From JAXMCI01 sp046349435 (GTDB lineage Bacteria > Pseudomonadota > Alphaproteobacteria > Dongiales > Dongiaceae), in assembly GCA_046349435.1 (NCBI GenBank), contig JAXMCI010000009.1:124001-188000 (forward strand): DNA of 64,000 nucleotides, in the 5' to 3' direction. The notes beneath the pieces were generated by a model. It saw nothing but the letters and a program-made list of their open reading frames with translations. It made no database searches and was not told the DNA's origin. Positions 28,558-36,823 of this stretch are shown here, piece after piece; the first letter of the stretch is position 1; the number at the start of each line of letters is the position of its first letter. The position numbers and the translations under genes were made by a program.

Positions 28558-28731
28558 TCACCCCGCCTTCACCGTCACCTGGCCGCGCGTCAGTCCGCGG
28601 TGGACCAGCCGGCGGCGGCGCTGGCTGTCGCGCACCGCGGCGTCGAGCGCCGTCAGGTCCCAGCGGCGCTCGGCCTAGGCGCGCAGGCCGGCTGCGACGC
28701 CGGGACCGGCGGCGATCAGCGGCACGCGCAG
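28558..28731 (-). pseudogene. Decayed fragment of a choline-sulfatase-like gene
   Basis: Reading right to left, one frame encodes LRVPLIAAGPGVAAGLRA, a TAG stop at 28675-28677, then AERRWDLTALDAAVRDSQ and RRRRLVHRGL, ending in TGA at 28558. The first piece resembles the RVPLIVxGPG segment in the middle of sulfatases; the second resembles the extreme C terminus of choline sulfatases (RWDxxxLxxxVRxSQxxRRLV). They are adjacent here although well over 100 residues apart in intact enzymes, so an internal deletion plus a stop codon is inferred. The rest of the 28488-28792 gap holds only a GGGGG/CCCCC hairpin at 28764-28777, without a U tract. Confidence 0.5.
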
Positions 28732-28792
28732 CGCCGCACCCGAACCTCGCTATCCAGCGCCCTCCCCCTTGCGGGGGGATTGGCCACAGCGC

Positions 28793-30367
28793 TCACCCGA
28801 GCCAGACGAACTCCGGCCCGCGCAGGCCCATCACCTCGAAGGTCGGCGCGGCGGCGTAGCCGTGCACCTTCTTCGAGCTCGCCTCGAGGAAGTTGTTGAA
28901 CATCGGGATGATCTCGCCGCAATCGTCGTAGACTATCTTCTGCAGGTCGAAATACATCTGCTTGCGCTTGCCATTGTCGAGCTCGGCGCGAGCCTCGATC
29001 AGCAGCTTGTCGAAGTCGGGACGCTTCCAGTGGGTCTCGTTCCAGGCGGCATCCGACTTGTAGGCGATGGAGAACATCAGGTCCGGCGTCGGGCGGCCGC
29101 TCCAGTAGGAGGCGCAGAACGGCGCCTTCAGCCAGACATTGTCCCAGTAGCCGTCGGCCGGCACGCGCTTGACGTCGAGCTTGATCCCGGCCTTGGCGGC
29201 GCTGCCCTGGAAGAGCTGGGCGGTGTCGACCGCGCCGCCGAAGGCCCCGTCCGAGACGCTGAGCTCGATCGGGCCGCCATAGCCCGACTTCTTGTAGTGG
29301 AACTTCGCCTTGTCCGGATCGTAGGGCCGCTGCGGCAGGGCGGCGTAGAAGGGATCGTAGGCGGGCACCGGCACGTCGTTGCCGACCTTGCCGTAGCCGC
29401 GCAGGATCTTCTTGACGATCGCCTCGCGGTCGATCGCGTACTTCATCGCCAGCCGGAGGTCGGCATTGTCGAAGGGCGCGATGTCGCAGCGCATCGGGAA
29501 GCAGTAATGCGCCGCGCCCGAGGCCTGGTAGAGCGTCAGGCTCGGCACCTTCTCGAGCAGCTTGGCGGTCTTCGGGTCGGCCCGGTTGATCAGGTCGACC
29601 GAGCCGCTCTGCAGCGCGCTGACCCGCGCCGTCGGGTCGTTGATGGCGATGGTCTCGACCTGGTCGACGAAGCCGCGGTCGCTGCGCCAGAAATTGGCGA
29701 AGCGCTTGGTCACGCCGCGCACGCCGGGCTCGACCGAGACCAGGCTGAAGGCGCCGGTGCCGATGCCGTCCTTGAAGTCGGTGCCCTCCGGGCCGATGCA
29801 GAGATGGTAGTCGGCCAGCAGGTAGGGCAGGTCGGCGTTGCCGCTGTCGAGCGTGACCGTCACCTCGTCCGGCCCGGTGCCCTTGATGTCGGCGATGGAG
29901 GCGACCAGCGCCTTGGCGCCGGACTTGCTGTCCTTGCCGCGATGGTGGTTGATCGAATGAACGACGTCGGCGGGGGTCAGCGACTTGCCGTTGTGGAAGG
30001 TGACGCCCTTGCGCAGCTTCAGCACCCAGGTTGCGGCGCCCGGCTTGGCCTCCCAGCTCTCGGCCAGCGCCGGCACGACCTGGGCCTTGAGGTCGAGCTC
30101 GGTCAGCGTGCTGTAGAGCTGCAGCCCGATCAGCTGCATGTGCACGGCCGTGTAGGTGGCGGGATCGAGGCTGTCGCCGGCGCCCGCGCCGTCGACGCCG
30201 ACCTTCAGCACGCCGCCCTTCTTCGGCGTCGCGGCCTGCGCCGCCTGGCCGAGCGCGCTGGCCGCGGCCACCGCCGAGACGCCGAGCGCCGCCGTGCGCC
30301 CGAGGAATTCGCGCCGGCCGATCCGGCCGCCGATCAGGAGACCCTTGAGGTACTCGAGCTCGCTCAT
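28793..30367 (-). CDS. Orphan peptide/nickel-type ABC transporter substrate-binding protein (SBP family 5)
   Basis: 524 aa from the ATG at 30367. The N-terminal signal has a twin-arginine motif, IGRREFLGRTAALG, with cleavage near AQA-AT, so Tat export to the periplasm is likely. Family-5 features: VGVDGAGAGDSLDPATYT, PALAESWEAKPGAATWVLKLR, FHNGKSLTPADVVHSINHH and LRLAMKYAIDREAIVKKIL. It has no adjacent permease or ATPase genes, unlike the homolog at 12099-13619, and no operon partner; the cyo operon upstream ends 163 bp away. It must share a transporter encoded elsewhere. Ligand unknown. Confidence 0.9.
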   Translation of the reverse strand: MSELEYLKGLLIGGRIGRREFLGRTAALGVSAVAAASALGQAAQAATPKKGGVLKVGVDGAGAGDSLDPATYTAVHMQLIGLQLYSTLTELDLKAQVVPALAESWEAKPGAATWVLKLRKGVTFHNGKSLTPADVVHSINHHRGKDSKSGAKALVASIADIKGTGPDEVTVTLDSGNADLPYLLADYHLCIGPEGTDFKDGIGTGAFSLVSVEPGVRGVTKRFANFWRSDRGFVDQVETIAINDPTARVSALQSGSVDLINRADPKTAKLLEKVPSLTLYQASGAAHYCFPMRCDIAPFDNADLRLAMKYAIDREAIVKKILRGYGKVGNDVPVPAYDPFYAALPQRPYDPDKAKFHYKKSGYGGPIELSVSDGAFGGAVDTAQLFQGSAAKAGIKLDVKRVPADGYWDNVWLKAPFCASYWSGRPTPDLMFSIAYKSDAAWNETHWKRPDFDKLLIEARAELDNGKRKQMYFDLQKIVYDDCGEIIPMFNNFLEASSKKVHGYAAAPTFEVMGLRGPEFVWLG

Positions 30368-30530
30368 CGCAACCTCCCTGCTGCATGCGGGCGCGCCATC
30401 CGGACCCGCGCCTTCCCAGGCGATAGCGAAGCAAGATCGCACGGCGATCTCGCGAGGATACGACGGAAGGGGGCCGGATCGCGTCCTCGGCCCCGGAACG
30501 GCCGCAGCGGACCAGCCCTGGGGCAGGCGC

Positions 30531-30923
30531 CTAGCGCTGCATCTCCATGAGCCGCTCCATCGGCATCATGTTCTGGTTGAGATGGTGCATGATCCAGAAG
30601 GAGCCGACCAGGACCAGCATGACGATCAGCACGCCGAAGGCGAGCGCCAGCACGTTGTTGGTGTTGTCCGGGCCGGTGGTGATGTGCAGGAAGAAGGCGA
30701 GATGGACGCCCATCTGCGCCGCCGCCAGCACGAAGAGGGCGACCGGGATGCTCGGTTCCCAGACCAGCGTCGTGCGGGCGATGAAGAAGGCCACGGCGGT
30801 GAGCAGGATCGACAGGCCGAGGCCGATCAGGTAGCCGCGCAGCCCCTCGCCGACATTCTCGATCGGCTCGTCGCCGGGCGCGGTGTCGCGGTGCCGCAGC
30901 CGGTGGCCGGAGAGCTCGGTCAT
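30531..30923 (-). CDS. cyoD: Cytochrome bo quinol oxidase subunit IV
   Basis: 130 aa, three membrane helices after a short polar N terminus (YLIGLGLSILLTAVAFFIA; PVALFVLAAAQMGVHLAFFLH; LALAFGVLIVMLVLVGSFWI), the CyoD/COX4_pro pattern with conserved QMGVHLxFFLH. ATGA overlap with cyoC. Last gene of the operon; no cyoE heme O synthase follows. Confidence 0.93.
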   Translation of the reverse strand: MTELSGHRLRHRDTAPGDEPIENVGEGLRGYLIGLGLSILLTAVAFFIARTTLVWEPSIPVALFVLAAAQMGVHLAFFLHITTGPDNTNNVLALAFGVLIVMLVLVGSFWIMHHLNQNMMPMERLMEMQR

Positions 30924-31588
30924 CCCCGCACTCCCATGAGGTAGACGACGGTGAAGATCGCCACCCAGATGATGTCGAGCGTGTGCCAGAACATGCCGAA
31001 GCACAGCACCCGGCGCAGGATGTCCGGGCGATAGCCCTTGGCGAGGACCTGGGCCATCATGGTCAGCAGCCAGAGCAGCCCGAGGCTGACATGCAGCCCG
31101 TGGCAGCCGACCAGCGCGAAGAAGGCGGAGAGGAAGGCGCTGCGCGTCGGCCCGGCGCCGATCGCGATCATGCCGGTGAACTCGCGGATCTCGAGCACCA
31201 TGAAGGCGGCGCCGAGCAGCGCCGTCACGGCCATGCCGCCATAGAAGATCAGGCCGTTGCGGGCCCGCGCGCCGATGCTGGCGACGCCGCAGGTGAAGCT
31301 GGAGAGCAGCAGGCAGGCCGTCTCCAGCGCGACGATGTCGAGGTGGAACAGGTCCTTCCCGGCCGGGCCGCCGGCGGTCGCGCCCGAGAGCACCACGTAG
31401 GTCGCGAACAGCGCCGAGAACATGACGATGTCGCTGAGCAGGAAGATCCAGAAGCCGTAGCCGACGACGATGCGCCGCGACGCCAGGTCGTGCGCCGCAT
31501 GGTCGGTCCGCGGATCGCGCCCATGCGCGTGGCCGTTGCCGATGCGGTAGGGATCGGCCGGCGCGAGGCTGCCCTGGGCCTCGCTCAT
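30920..31588 (-). CDS. cyoC: Cytochrome bo quinol oxidase subunit III
   Basis: 222 aa with five membrane helices. GFWIFLLSDIVMFSALFATY, VALETACLLLSSFTCGVAS and CHGLHVSLGLLWLL are classic CyoC strings; it ends FWHTLDIIWVAIFTVVYLMG. It overlaps cyoB and cyoD by 4 bp each (ATGA), so the order A-B-C-D is tightly coupled. Confidence 0.95.
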   Translation of the reverse strand: MSEAQGSLAPADPYRIGNGHAHGRDPRTDHAAHDLASRRIVVGYGFWIFLLSDIVMFSALFATYVVLSGATAGGPAGKDLFHLDIVALETACLLLSSFTCGVASIGARARNGLIFYGGMAVTALLGAAFMVLEIREFTGMIAIGAGPTRSAFLSAFFALVGCHGLHVSLGLLWLLTMMAQVLAKGYRPDILRRVLCFGMFWHTLDIIWVAIFTVVYLMGVRG

Positions 31589-33585
31589 CGCAGCGGCCGC
31601 ATCCCGGCCAGCGCGCCGCGGCGCACGGCGCGGTTGGCCCGGTCGAGGCGCGCGACCTCGGCCGCGGGGATCAGCTCCTCCGTACGGTCCCGCCAGGCGA
31701 AGACGACGAAGGTGGCGAAGGCGCCGACGAAGGCCGCGATCACCAGCCACCAGATGTGCCAGATCAGGGCGAAGCCCATGAAGGTCGCGAAGAAGGCGCA
31801 GACGAAGCCGGTGGCGCTGTTGCGCGGCATCTCGATGTCGCGGTACTCCGGCTCCTCGCCCCAGCTCTGCTCGCGCATCGCCTTCTGCTTGATGCCCCAG
31901 TAGGCGTCCTCGCCCGCCACGTCGGGCAGCACGGCGAAGTTGAAGGGCGGCGGCGGCGAGGCCGTCGCCCATTCCAGCGAGCGGCCGTTCCAGGGGTCGC
32001 CGGTGACGTCGCGCAGCTCCGCCCGGCGCCGGATGCTGACCCAGAGCTGGGCGACCTGCAGCACGATGCCGGCGAGGATGACGGCGGCGCCGGCCGCGGC
32101 GACCAGCAGCCAGGGGTGCCACTCCGGCACGTCGTAATGCTGCATCCGCCGGGTCATGCCCATCAGGCCCAGCACGTAGAGCGGCATGAAGGCGAGGTAG
32201 AACCCGACGAACCAGCACCAGAAGGCGGCCTTGCCCAGCCCCTCGTGCAGGCGGAAGCCGAAGGCCTTGGGGAACCAGTAGCTGTAGCCGGCGAAGGCGC
32301 CGAACAGCACGCCGCCGATGATGACGTTGTGGAAATGGGCGACCAGGAACAGGCTGTTGTGCAGCACGAAGTCGGCCGGCGGCACGGCCAGCAGCACGCC
32401 GGTCATGCCGCCCAGCACGAAGGTCACCATGAATCCCACCGCCCACAGCATCGGCGTGGTGAAGTGGATGCGGCCGCCGAACATGGTGAACAGCCAGTTG
32501 AACACCTTCACCCCGGTCGGCACGGCGATGATCATCGTCGCGATGCCGAAGGCCGCGTTGACGTCGGCGCCGGCGCCCATGGTGAAGAAGTGATGCAGCC
32601 AGACCATGAAGGCGAGGATGCAGATGACCATCGTCGCGGCGACCATCGAGCGGTAGCCGAACAGCGGCTTGCCGGAGAAGGTCGAGACCACCTCGGAGAA
32701 GATGCCGAAGGCCGGCAGGATCAGGATGTAGACCTCCGGATGGCCCCAGATCCAGATCAGGTTCATGTACATCATGACGTTGCCGCCGGCCTCGTTGGTG
32801 AAGAAGTGGAAGCCGAGGTAGCGGTCGAGCAGCAGCATGGCGAAGGTCGCCGTCAGCACCGGGAAGGCGGCGACGATCAGCAGGCTGGAGGCCAGGGTCG
32901 TCCAGCAGAACATCGGCATGCGCATGTAGGTCATGCCGGGGGCGTGGATCTTCAGCACCGTGGTGACGAAGTTGACGCCGGTGAGCAGCGTGCCGACGCC
33001 CGAGATCTGCAGCGACCAGAGATAGTAGTCGACGCCGACCCCGGGCGAGTAGGCAACTTCCGAGAGCGGCGGGAAGGCGAGCCAGCCGGTGCGGGCGAAC
33101 TCGCCGACCACCAGCGACAGGTTGACCAGCAGCGCGCCCGTGGCGGTCAGCCAGAAGCTGACCGAGTTGAGCGTCGGGAAGGCGACGTCGCGCACGCCGA
33201 GCTGCAGCGGCACGACGACGTTCATCAGCCCGATGACGAACGGCATCGCGACGAAGAAGATCATCAGCGTGCCGTGAGCCGAGAAGATCTGGTCGTAGTG
33301 CTCCGGCGGCAGGTAGCCGGGGGCGTCGAAGGCGATCGCCTGCTGCGAGCGCATCATGATGGCGTCGATGAAGCCGCGCAGCAGCATGACCGCGGCGAGC
33401 AGCACGTACATCACGCCGATCCGCTTGTGATCGACGCTGGTGACCCACTCCCGCCAGAGATAGGGGATCCAGCCGCGCAGCGCGACATAGGCCAGCACGC
33501 CGGCGAGGATCAGCCCGACGATCGCCGCCGCGACCAGCGGGATCGGCTGGTCCAACGGGATCGCGGCCCAGGACAGCCTGCCCAT
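31585..33585 (-). CDS. cyoB: Cytochrome bo quinol oxidase subunit I
   Basis: 666 aa, the usual CyoB length, with 14-15 membrane helices. SVDHKRIGVMYVLLA starts the conserved core. Low-spin heme ligand region SAHGTLMIFFVAMP, CuB ligand and cross-linked Tyr motif WIWGHPEVYILILPAFG, CuB His pair WLHHFFTMG, and heme ligands in LVAHFHNVIIGG are intact. It is the catalytic, proton-pumping O2-reducing subunit, in the inner membrane. Start ATG at 33585 shares one base with the cyoA stop. Confidence 0.97.
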   Translation of the reverse strand: MGRLSWAAIPLDQPIPLVAAAIVGLILAGVLAYVALRGWIPYLWREWVTSVDHKRIGVMYVLLAAVMLLRGFIDAIMMRSQQAIAFDAPGYLPPEHYDQIFSAHGTLMIFFVAMPFVIGLMNVVVPLQLGVRDVAFPTLNSVSFWLTATGALLVNLSLVVGEFARTGWLAFPPLSEVAYSPGVGVDYYLWSLQISGVGTLLTGVNFVTTVLKIHAPGMTYMRMPMFCWTTLASSLLIVAAFPVLTATFAMLLLDRYLGFHFFTNEAGGNVMMYMNLIWIWGHPEVYILILPAFGIFSEVVSTFSGKPLFGYRSMVAATMVICILAFMVWLHHFFTMGAGADVNAAFGIATMIIAVPTGVKVFNWLFTMFGGRIHFTTPMLWAVGFMVTFVLGGMTGVLLAVPPADFVLHNSLFLVAHFHNVIIGGVLFGAFAGYSYWFPKAFGFRLHEGLGKAAFWCWFVGFYLAFMPLYVLGLMGMTRRMQHYDVPEWHPWLLVAAAGAAVILAGIVLQVAQLWVSIRRRAELRDVTGDPWNGRSLEWATASPPPPFNFAVLPDVAGEDAYWGIKQKAMREQSWGEEPEYRDIEMPRNSATGFVCAFFATFMGFALIWHIWWLVIAAFVGAFATFVVFAWRDRTEELIPAAEVARLDRANRAVRRGALAGMRPLR

Positions 33586-34511
33586 CACCGGTTCTCCGCG
33601 CTGGGGCCTGGCCCTGGCGGCACCGCCTGGGTCACGATGTCGTGGAACAGGGCGGGATCGACCTCGCGGTAGGTGAAGGGCGCGACGCCCATGCTCTGCT
33701 TCGCCAGCTCGGCGTAGCTCTGCCGGTTCAGCGCCGGGCCGTCCTTGCGCGCCGCCTCGGCCCAGGCGGCGAAGCTGTCCTGCGGCACCGCCTCGACCGG
33801 GAAGTGCATGTCGGGGAAGCCGGCGCCGCTGTAGTGGCTCGATATGCCGCGATACGTGCCCGCCTGGTCGGCGCGCAGGTTGAGCCGCGGCGCCATGCCG
33901 TTCATCGTGTAGATCATGCTGCCGAGCTGGGGGATGAAGAAGGCGTTGAGCACGCTGGCCGAGGTCAGGCTGAACTCGACCGGCGCGCCGACCGGGATGA
34001 CCAGGCGGTTGACGCTCGCCACATGCTGCTCGGGATAGATGAACAGCCATTTCCAGTCGAGCGACACGACCTGCACCTGCAGCGGCCGGTCGCCGGGCGG
34101 CAGGCGCCGCGCCGGGTCGAGCTCGTGCGAGCCGATCCAGGCGACGCCGCCGAGCAGGATGATGGTGAGCAGCGGGATGAACCAGACGATCAGCTCGAGC
34201 TGGCCGGAATAGGCCCAGGCCGGCCGGTAGCGGGCCCGCAGGTTGGTCGCGCGGAACCACCAGGCGAAGGCCAGCGCCGCGGCGATGGTCGGCACGACGA
34301 TCGCCAGCATGATGGCCAGCGAGTCGATGAGGATCGTCTTCTCGCCCTCGGCCACCGGCCCGCGCGGATCGAGCACGCCGCCGCAGGAAGCGAGGCCGAG
34401 CGCGGCGAGCGGCCAGACGCGTCGGGCGGCGGCGGCCAGCGGGTGCAGCACGGGCCTTCTGCCCGCCCGGTCCGGCGCTTCCTCGGATCCTGCCACCATC
34501 GCGTGCACCAT
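33585..34511 (-). CDS. cyoA: Cytochrome bo quinol oxidase subunit II, lipoprotein
   Basis: 308 aa from ATG 34511 (304 aa from ATG 34499; the better-spaced ribosome site may favour the second). A lipobox, AALGLASCGG, indicates a lipid-anchored Cys, as in CyoA. Two membrane helices follow, then a cupredoxin-like domain. LDWKWLFIYPEQHVASVN and FFIPQLGSMIYTMNGM are typical. The CuA site is absent: the loop SSHYSGAGFPDMHF has no cysteines, which marks a quinol rather than a cytochrome c oxidase. First gene of cyoABCD. Confidence 0.94.
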   Translation of the reverse strand: MVHAMVAGSEEAPDRAGRRPVLHPLAAAARRVWPLAALGLASCGGVLDPRGPVAEGEKTILIDSLAIMLAIVVPTIAAALAFAWWFRATNLRARYRPAWAYSGQLELIVWFIPLLTIILLGGVAWIGSHELDPARRLPPGDRPLQVQVVSLDWKWLFIYPEQHVASVNRLVIPVGAPVEFSLTSASVLNAFFIPQLGSMIYTMNGMAPRLNLRADQAGTYRGISSHYSGAGFPDMHFPVEAVPQDSFAAWAEAARKDGPALNRQSYAELAKQSMGVAPFTYREVDPALFHDIVTQAVPPGPGPSAENR

Positions 34512-34602
34512 CCCCCCGGGCAGCAGCGGAACCACCGAAAGGTGCCGCGCTGCGAGCGGCGAGAAGACGTTAGCGCGCGGAGCGCCGGGGCAGCAATGCC
34601 GA

Positions 34603-34890
34603 TCAGCGTCCCCTGGCCGGAGGCCACTGACGAGCGACGTGCACAACCGCCAACACCCACACCACGTCGCCCTCGACCTCATAGACGAGGCGGTAGCTGT
34701 CATGTGGAAAGATTTCACGGGTACCCGGTACCTTCGCTCTGCGGCCCAGTAGCGGAAACTCGCCCAGCCGATCTGCCGCTTCGCCGATCAGCTGATCCAT
34801 GCGAATCGCGGCAGCAGGATCGTCAGCCTCGATGCGATGCCACAGATCGTGACGGTCCGCCGCGGCCTCCCGTGTCCATATGACTCTCAA
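34603..34890 (-). CDS. RelE/ParE-superfamily toxin
   Basis: 95 aa. VIWTREAAADRHDLWHRIEADDP, ADRLGEFPLLGRRAKVPGTREI and SYRLVYEVEGDVVWVLAVVHVARQWP are the ParE/RelE plasmid-stabilisation fold, with the C-terminal basic/aromatic strand. Overlaps the antitoxin by ATGA. Toxins of this group either poison gyrase (ParE) or cleave mRNA (RelE); the PGTREI and YRLVYEV pattern points to ParE-like, but the target cannot be settled here. Confidence 0.88.
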   Translation of the reverse strand: MRVIWTREAAADRHDLWHRIEADDPAAAIRMDQLIGEAADRLGEFPLLGRRAKVPGTREIFPHDSYRLVYEVEGDVVWVLAVVHVARQWPPARGR

Positions 34891-35165
34891 CGACCACGAG
34901 CCGCCCGGGCGCGCCGTGCCGCGAACTCCGCTTCGACCTCGTCATTCGAGAGTCCATCGCGGGCTCGCACGTCCTCGCGCGCCCTGGCCACTTTGCGCTC
35001 GATGAAAGCATCATAGGCGCGGGCCTCGCGCTGGCGTTCGATGAACTCTCGCATCAGCTCGCGCATGACCTGCGATGCGGGGCGATGCGTAGCCGCAGCC
35101 TCGGACATGAATTCGTCCCGAAGCTCGGGCTCAAGCTTCATCGTGAATACCGCTTCCTTCGGCAT
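34887..35165 (-). CDS. Antitoxin of the ParE/RelE-type pair
   Basis: 92 aa from the ATG at 35165, chosen because GGAGG lies 7 bases upstream; in-frame ATG 35186 and GTG 35189 are weaker. The N-terminal FTMKLEPELRDEFMSEAAATHRPASQVMRELMREF is a ribbon-helix-helix DNA-binding fold; the charged C-terminal tail would wrap the toxin. It presumably represses its own promoter in the AT-rich stretch TATATACTTCGTGATG just upstream (35186-35205). Confidence 0.86.
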   Translation of the reverse strand: MPKEAVFTMKLEPELRDEFMSEAAATHRPASQVMRELMREFIERQREARAYDAFIERKVARAREDVRARDGLSNDEVEAEFAARRARAARGR

Positions 35166-35253
35166 CTTCGCCTCCGCAGTGAGCATCACGAAGTATATAG
35201 GACGTCAGTACCGCTTCGCCACCCGCCGCACGGGGGCCCGACACGCCAATCGG

Positions 35254-36750
35254 CTATCCCGCCACCACCGCCGTCGGCCGCTCGATCGCCCGGCCCAGCG
35301 CCTCCAGCCGGCGCTCCACTGCCTCGCCGGAGAGGACGCTGCCGTCGTCCGGCAGATGCAGGCGAAGCGCGTCCGGGGCGAGCGACAGGCGGGTGCGGCC
35401 GAGCAGCGTCGGGGTCGCGCCGGAGAGCGAGTAGGCGAGCCGCAGCGCCAGGCCGATCAGCTGGGCGCGGCGCCGCTCGGGCCCGTCGAGCAGCGGCAGC
35501 ACCGGCGCCATCTCGGCGAGGTCGAGATCAGCGCCGTAGCGCACCGCCACGGCGATCGCCGCCGCGACGCGGCCGGGATGATCGATCGCCGAGAGCTGCA
35601 GATGCAGCACGCGGTCGAAGGCGTATTGCGGGCGATAGTCCGGGTGCTCGCGCCAGGCGAGGTCGCTGAGGTGGCAGATCGCCAGCCGCAGCCGGCGCTG
35701 CTCGGCGTCCTCGTCGGCGAAGAGCGGCGCCAGCCACTCGTCGAGCCGGTCGCCCATCGGCCCGAAGCGATCCTCGGCGGCGGCCAGCTCGCGCGCCGCC
35801 TCGATCAGCGGGTCCTTGGCCTGCTCGGCCGCCGGCAGGGCGTCGAAGACGTGGCCCTCGCGCAGCCCGTAGGCGGAGAAGACGACGCGCTCGGGCCGCG
35901 ACAGGCGGAGCACGCGCTCGAGCAGCATGGCGGCGAAGGGCAGCGTCTCCATGCGCCGCCGCGTCAGGCCGCCGATGCCGGTGAGCGAGCGCTTGCCGAG
36001 CCGGCCGATCACCCGCGCCAGGTCCTCCGCCGCGCGGCGCCCGATCCGGTACTGGTGGATGACGTGCAGCGGATAGCCGGCCTGCTCCATCTGGATGCGC
36101 GCCAGCGTCCGCCAGGCGCCGCCGACCGGATAGAAGTTTCGGCCGCGCAGGTCGGGCAGCCAGTCGACGGTGGCGAGGTGGCGGTCGATGGTGGCGCGGG
36201 CGGCGTCGCGGTCGCCCTCGGTGCTGTCGGCCAGCCTGAGCGGCCCGAGCGGCAGGGTGGCGCGGCGGCCGAGCCGGCCGCGGTCGAGCGCCACCAGCTC
36301 CAGGCTGCCGCCGCCGAGATCGCCCATCAGCCCGTCCGCCGCGGGGATGCCGGAGACCACGCCGAGCGCCGAGAGCCGCGCCTCGTCCTCGCCGGAGAGG
36401 ACGCGCACCGCGACCGCGCAGCGGCGCTCGACCTCGGCGACGAAGGCGGGGCCGTTGGCGGCGTCGCGCACCGCGGCGGTGGCCAGCAGGTCGAGGCGGG
36501 CGACGCCCATGGCGCGGGCCAGCTGGACGAAGCGGACGAGGTTGCCGAGCGCCGATTCGACCCCGGCCTCGTTCAGCCGGCCGGTGCCGTCGAGGCCGCG
36601 GCCGAGGCCGCACAGCACCTTCTCGTTGAACAGCGGCAGGGGCGCGCGGCCGGGGCGCTCGAACACCACCAGGCGGATGGAGTTGGAGCCGATGTCGACC
36701 ACCGCGACGCGGCCGGGATGGGCGCTGGAGGGGACGGCGGGCTGGGCCAT
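35254..36750 (-). CDS. ppx: Exopolyphosphatase / guanosine pentaphosphatase family protein
   Basis: 498 aa. ASKHA phosphatase fold: VAVVDIGSNSIRLVVFER (phosphate 1), LSGEDEARLSALGV, MGDLGGGSLELVAL (phosphate 2), LPLGPLRL. The C-terminal HD-like part (about 310-498) starts LPFAAMLLERVLR. Hydrolyses terminal phosphates of polyphosphate and possibly pppGpp. It lies 73 bp downstream of ppk on the same strand, a common ppk-ppx pairing, so synthesis and breakdown of polyphosphate are co-encoded. Confidence 0.93.
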   Translation of the reverse strand: MAQPAVPSSAHPGRVAVVDIGSNSIRLVVFERPGRAPLPLFNEKVLCGLGRGLDGTGRLNEAGVESALGNLVRFVQLARAMGVARLDLLATAAVRDAANGPAFVAEVERRCAVAVRVLSGEDEARLSALGVVSGIPAADGLMGDLGGGSLELVALDRGRLGRRATLPLGPLRLADSTEGDRDAARATIDRHLATVDWLPDLRGRNFYPVGGAWRTLARIQMEQAGYPLHVIHQYRIGRRAAEDLARVIGRLGKRSLTGIGGLTRRRMETLPFAAMLLERVLRLSRPERVVFSAYGLREGHVFDALPAAEQAKDPLIEAARELAAAEDRFGPMGDRLDEWLAPLFADEDAEQRRLRLAICHLSDLAWREHPDYRPQYAFDRVLHLQLSAIDHPGRVAAAIAVAVRYGADLDLAEMAPVLPLLDGPERRRAQLIGLALRLAYSLSGATPTLLGRTRLSLAPDALRLHLPDDGSVLSGEAVERRLEALGRAIERPTAVVAG

Positions 36751-36823
36751 GCGGCGGCCGATTTAGCACGCCCGAGGCGCCGGGGGAACGCCGCCCGTGG
36801 CGCCGCCCCGGGGCAGCCCGGGC

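Noticed and set aside
28764..28777. CCCCC/GGGGG hairpin as terminator of the orphan binding protein
   Set aside because: No T run on the relevant strand; kept only as a mention within the pseudogene gap.
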